A stretch of 8,569 nucleotides of DNA. Source: an uncultured Clostridia bacterium (lineage in GTDB: Bacteria; Bacillota; Clostridia; Christensenellales; Aristaeellaceae). The position numbers and the translations under genes were made by a program. The stretch is from positions 1 through 8,569 of the forward strand of contig CAKUFI010000099.1 in NCBI GenBank assembly GCA_934647305.1. The letters are read 5' to 3'. The stretch's first letter is position 1, and each line of letters opens with the position of its first letter. This document shows positions 6,198-8,569 of the stretch, piece after piece. Under the pieces are notes generated by a model, which did not search any database, was not told where the DNA came from, and saw nothing but the letters and a program-made list of their open reading frames with translations.

Positions 6198-6212
6198 GCA
6201 GGCTCAGCCTGC
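6198..6212 (-). other. Triloop hairpin enclosing the phosphatase stop codon
   Basis: On the minus strand GCAGGC-TGA-GCCTGC: a 6-bp stem whose 3-nt loop is the TGA stop of the HAD gene. It has the same GGC-NNN-GCC core as the H1 hairpins of the repeat and lies 15 nt from H1 of copy C. Confidence 0.5.
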
Positions 6213-6836
6213 CATCCAGGCGAGCAGCTCGGGCACGGTTTGCACGCGGTAGGGGGTGTCATAGGCCTCGTAGAAGTGCTCCGGGTCGAACAGACAGCCG
6301 TCGATGCCCGCATTGTGCGCCGCCTCGACGTCGATGTCGCGGTCGCCGACCATGCAGGCGGAGGCCGGATTGACCAGGCCGCGCTGAATCAGACTGAGCA
6401 GCGCGTCGGGCGCGGGCTTCTTGGGGAAGGGGTCCTGCGAGGTGATGCGCCCCTCGAAGCAGTCCAGTATGCCATAGCGCTCGAGCGCCTCGAAGGCGGC
6501 CCGGTCGCGGTGGGTGTACAGGTGATGATGCGCGCCCAGCTCGTGCGTCTCGCGGATCAGCTCGGGCATGCCGGGGTAGGGGATCATCGTGTCGGCGGGC
6601 AGCGTCCGCTCATAGGCGTAGTAGGCCGCCATGAAGTCGAAGGCCGGGTCGATGGCGTGCTTTTCCTGAAAGTACTTCAGCGCGCTGCCGACTGAAACCT
6701 TTATCCGGCGCAGGATTTCCTCTTCACTCTCGACCACGCCGCACTGCCTGAGCGCGTGATCGAAGCACTTGACCATGCGCGGGTAGGTGTTGAACAGCGT
6801 GCCGTCAAAGTCCCAGATAAAGTGCTGATAGCGCAT
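6204..6836 (-). CDS. HAD-superfamily hydrolase (Gph/PGMB-like phosphatase)
   Basis: Encodes a 210-residue cytoplasmic HAD hydrolase of subfamily IA. Motif I is WDFDGTLFNT with nucleophile Asp9 and acid/base Asp11. An alpha-helical cap follows (about 17-85). Motif II is LYTHR with Thr108, motif III has Lys140 in KKPAPD, and motif IV is GDRDID (164-169), binding Mg2+. The length and layout fit phosphoglycolate-phosphatase or beta-phosphoglucomutase-like enzymes. The start is ATG at 6836. A weak GAGG (6846-6843) overlaps the deoD stop codon, and only 8 nt separate the genes, so translation is probably coupled. Beside deoD, removal of phosphate from a sugar or nucleotide product is plausible, but the substrate cannot be told from sequence. 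A longer upstream reading would be antisense-like, lies inside deoD, and is rejected. Confidence 0.9.
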   Translation of the reverse strand: MRYQHFIWDFDGTLFNTYPRMVKCFDHALRQCGVVESEEEILRRIKVSVGSALKYFQEKHAIDPAFDFMAAYYAYERTLPADTMIPYPGMPELIRETHELGAHHHLYTHRDRAAFEALERYGILDCFEGRITSQDPFPKKPAPDALLSLIQRGLVNPASACMVGDRDIDVEAAHNAGIDGCLFDPEHFYEAYDTPYRVQTVPELLAWMAG

Positions 6837-6844
6837 GACAGGCC

Positions 6845-7552
6845 TCAGGCGATGGTCAGTGCCAGCTCGATCATCTGGTTGAAGGACAGCTGCCGCTCGT
6901 CGGAGGACAAACCCTCGCCGGTGGCCGGGTTGTCCGAAATGGTCAGCAGGGCCAGGGCGTTTTTGCCCGCGCGGGCAGCGTTGAGGTACAGCGCTGCCGC
7001 CTCCATCTCCACGCACAGCACGCCCAGCTTTTCGAGCTTTCCGGCCGGGTTAGACTCGTCGTAGAAGGTGTCCGAGGAGAAGATCGGGCCTGCCACCAGG
7101 CTTTCGCCGCGCGATTTGGCGGTTTCCATCGCCTTCACCAGCAGTTCGGGCGAGCAGCAGGGCGCCAGGTTTCCGTCAAAACCGAACTGGCGGCCGAAGG
7201 AGGAGTTGGTGTAGGCGCTTACGCCCGCCACCACGTCGCGGATGCGCAGCTTCTGGCTGATCATGCCCGCCGAGCCCACGCGGATGATGTTCTGCACGTC
7301 ATAGAAGTTGTACAGCTCATAGGAATAGATGCCGATCGAAGGCATGCCCATGCCCGAGGCCATGACGGACACGCGCTTGCCCTGGTACAGTCCAGTGTAG
7401 CCCTGCACGCCGCGCACGTTGTTGACTAGCTGCGCGCCGGTCAGGAATTCCTTCGCGATGTACTGCGCGCGGAGCGGATCGCCCGGCATCAGCACGGTTT
7501 CGGCGAAATCGCCCGCCTGGGCGCTGATATGCGGAGTGGGAATATTGCTCAT
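6845..7552 (-). CDS. deoD: Purine nucleoside phosphorylase, DeoD type
   Basis: Encodes a 235-residue protein, typical of the hexameric DeoD class, which cleaves purine (deoxy)nucleosides with phosphate to free base and (deoxy)ribose-1-phosphate for salvage. Key residues by comparison with the E. coli enzyme: His8 (contributed to the neighbour's active site), the phosphate-binding set Gly24-Asp25-Arg28 in MPGDPLRA, Arg47 in NNVRG, Arg91 in IIRVGSAG, ribose-binding VEMEAAALY (Glu182-Glu184), general acid Asp207 in ISDNPATGE, and Arg220 in DERQLSF. The start is ATG at 7552, with AGGAGG at 7567-7562 and a 9-nt spacer. It is the first gene of an operon with the HAD phosphatase. Its promoter and a dyad around the -10 box suggest repressor control. 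Confidence 0.96.
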   Translation of the reverse strand: MSNIPTPHISAQAGDFAETVLMPGDPLRAQYIAKEFLTGAQLVNNVRGVQGYTGLYQGKRVSVMASGMGMPSIGIYSYELYNFYDVQNIIRVGSAGMISQKLRIRDVVAGVSAYTNSSFGRQFGFDGNLAPCCSPELLVKAMETAKSRGESLVAGPIFSSDTFYDESNPAGKLEKLGVLCVEMEAAALYLNAARAGKNALALLTISDNPATGEGLSSDERQLSFNQMIELALTIA

Positions 7553-7569
7553 TGTAAAAAACCTCCTGA

Positions 7570-7611
7570 ATGCGTTTTTTCCATTATAACGCATCCGGGG
7601 AAATTTGTCAC
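7570..7611 (-). promoter_or_regulatory. Promoter of deoD with operator-like dyad
   Basis: On the minus strand GTGACA (7611-7606), a 17-nt spacer and a perfect TATAAT (7588-7583) form the promoter. A 7-bp inverted repeat, ATGCGTT (7570-7576) and AACGCAT (7588-7594), brackets the -10 box with centres 18 bp apart. Because one arm lies upstream of the transcription start, it would work as a DNA operator rather than an RNA hairpin. Confidence 0.7.
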
Positions 7612-7636
7612 CAAAAAGATTTTTGAGAAGAAACTG

Positions 7637-7665
7637 TTGCTAAATGAGAAAACGTGTGGTATATT
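7637..7665 (+). promoter_or_regulatory. Promoter of the coiled-coil gene
   Basis: TTGCTA (7637-7642), a 17-nt spacer and TATATT (7660-7665), the latter preceded by TGG and so forming an extended -10. It lies 33 nt ahead of the ATG and diverges from the deoD promoter. Confidence 0.65.
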
Positions 7666-7698
7666 ATTGTAAAAGGAAAAAACAAGGAGGGTCAATTC

Positions 7699-8439
7699 AT
7701 GGACAAGAAGAACGTCGTCATGTACATTCTGGCAGTGGTCGTCATCGTCGCGCTCATTCTCGCGGGCAACTCGCTGAGCAAGAACCGCGAGCTGCGGGAT
7801 AAGAACGACACGCTGGAGGCCGCCAACATCGAGCTGAACGCCCAGCTTGCCGCCAAGGATGAGGAGCTTTCTGCGCTTCAGGCCAGCAGTGAACAGGCGC
7901 TTGCCGAGGCGCAGGCCGATTTCGACAGCCAGCTGGCCGAGAAGGATCAGGCCCTGACCGACGCGCAGGCCGCCGCCGAAGCGTCTCTTGCCGAGGTACA
8001 GAAGACCTACGACGAAGGTCTGGCCGAGCAGGAAAAGGCGCTCGCCGAGGCGCAGAAGGCGTATCAGGCAGCGCTGGATGAGAAGGATCAGGCCGTCGCC
8101 AGCCTGCAGGAGGAGCACGCTGCCGAGCTTGAGAAGCTGCAGGCGGACTGCGACGCGGCGCTCGCGGCCAAGGAGCAGGAGCTGATCGACCTGGGAACCA
8201 ATCACGAGGCCGAGATCAAAGCCCTTCGCGAAGAGTACGAGCAGCTGATCGAAGAGGCGAGCGCCGGCGCGGCCGTCATGGAGCCCGCCGACGAGGCGCG
8301 TCTTGCCCAGATTGTGGACGCGATGGTGCAGACCGCTTCCGAGCAGAAGCTGCTGCTCAGCCGCCTGAGCGCTCAGACCGACGAGGCGCGCGCCGCCTTC
8401 TTTGAGCGCGTGCTCGAGCTGATCAACTCCGCCGAGTAA
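7699..8439 (+). CDS. Membrane-anchored coiled-coil protein with 29-residue repeats
   Basis: A 246-residue protein of unknown function. Residues 6-22 (VVMYILAVVVIVALILA) form one transmembrane helix or uncleaved signal anchor after a short positive N-terminus. With KNR and RDK on the far side the topology is not certain; the bulk is probably extracytoplasmic. Residues about 27-186 are a long Ala/Glu/Gln/Lys/Leu-rich coiled coil built from similar units beginning at Leu50, Leu79, Leu108, Leu126 and Leu155, each opening with a variant of LAEKDQAL. A linker near 187-197 (SAGAAVMEPAD) leads to a helical C-terminal segment (198-246). The start is ATG at 7699, with AAGGAGG at 7684-7690 and an 8-nt spacer. 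No catalytic motif is seen. It stands alone with its own promoter; a spacer or envelope-scaffold role is only a guess. Confidence 0.88.
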   Translation: MDKKNVVMYILAVVVIVALILAGNSLSKNRELRDKNDTLEAANIELNAQLAAKDEELSALQASSEQALAEAQADFDSQLAEKDQALTDAQAAAEASLAEVQKTYDEGLAEQEKALAEAQKAYQAALDEKDQAVASLQEEHAAELEKLQADCDAALAAKEQELIDLGTNHEAEIKALREEYEQLIEEASAGAAVMEPADEARLAQIVDAMVQTASEQKLLLSRLSAQTDEARAAFFERVLELINSAE

Positions 8440-8469
8440 GCGGATCGTACGCGGACATTTGAAAAAACG

Positions 8470-8496
8470 GGGGAGGGGCGCAGTGCGTCCCTCCCC
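8470..8496 (+). terminator. Strong GC hairpin after the coiled-coil gene
   Basis: GGGGAGGGGCGC pairs with GCGTCCCTCCCC (8470-8496; one G-U), starting 31 nt past the stop codon. No T-run follows directly, so termination may rely on the next hairpin. Confidence 0.5.
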
Positions 8497-8498
8497 TC

Positions 8499-8526
8499 AG
8501 CTTGTCAAAAAAGGTTTTGACAAGCT
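8499..8526. repeat. 28-bp near-perfect palindrome
   Basis: AGCTTGTCAAAA (8499-8510), a 4-nt loop AAGG, and TTTTGACAAGCT (8515-8526): 12 perfect base pairs. The A and T runs are inside the stem, which makes it an unusual terminator but a good candidate for a dispersed palindromic repeat. A smaller stem (GGGGA 8534-8538 with TCCCC 8546-8550) follows. Confidence 0.6.
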
Positions 8527-8569
8527 GGTGGACGGGGAAGCAAGCTCCCCGGCCAGGTGCCGCGCCTCA

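Noticed and set aside
5834..6373. A 179-codon plus-strand frame from GTG whose first 60 residues look fairly protein-like.
   Set aside because: No Shine-Dalgarno sequence, it crosses an intrinsic terminator and repeat copy C, becomes Arg-rich, and ends antisense in the phosphatase gene. A short decayed gene cannot be fully excluded.
7549..8205. A 218-codon minus-strand frame rich in Leu and Gly.
   Set aside because: It is the reverse shadow of the repetitive coiled-coil gene and covers both divergent promoters.

Overview
The window looks like chromosomal DNA from a GC-rich Firmicutes bacterium, most likely a gut Clostridia lineage. The evidence is strong AGGAGG-type ribosome binding sites, sigma-A-like TTGACA/TATAAT promoters, and the make-up of the proteins (TypA, DeoD-type purine nucleoside phosphorylase, EamA transporter, a pyruvate-formate-lyase-like glycyl radical enzyme). 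The species cannot be named from the sequence. No rRNA, tRNA, CRISPR array, transposase or phage gene was seen.

Layout: (1) 64-2446, minus strand: a typA/bipA GTPase gene with a clear promoter at 2418-2446, followed by a Nudix hydrolase gene. (2) 2447-2846: a non-coding block holding two tandem copies, plus a fragment, of a hairpin-rich repeat of about 121 bp. (3) 2847-4582, plus strand: a two-gene operon of an EamA/DMT transporter (GTG start) and an SGNH/GDSL hydrolase, overlapping by ATGA. A promoter region and a long leader hairpin precede it, and a bidirectional-looking terminator ends it. (4) 4616-5775: two broken genes head to head, the C-terminal third of a glycyl radical enzyme (minus) and the C-terminal DNA-binding half of an AraC-type regulator (plus), with their 5' ends only 17 bp apart. 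(5) 5776-6203: non-coding, with a terminator hairpin and a third, diverged copy of the structured repeat on the minus strand. (6) 6204-7611, minus strand: deoD and a HAD phosphatase as a tight operon. (7) 7637-8526, plus strand: a membrane-anchored coiled-coil protein with 29-residue repeats, followed by strong hairpins.

The main novel candidate is the repeat of parts 2 and 5. Each copy has a 6-bp stem with a GGC-NNN-GCC-type triloop core, then 3 nt, then an invariant CACTTGCTGCCGC linker, then a second hairpin whose loop (CATAGAYTSRA) is conserved. Its stems differ completely between the tandem copies and the distant copy yet remain complementary. Such covariation points to selection on a folded RNA or single-stranded DNA form. 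The head-to-head double truncation is the second notable feature and is best explained by one deletion that removed the shared 5' region of a regulator/enzyme pair.
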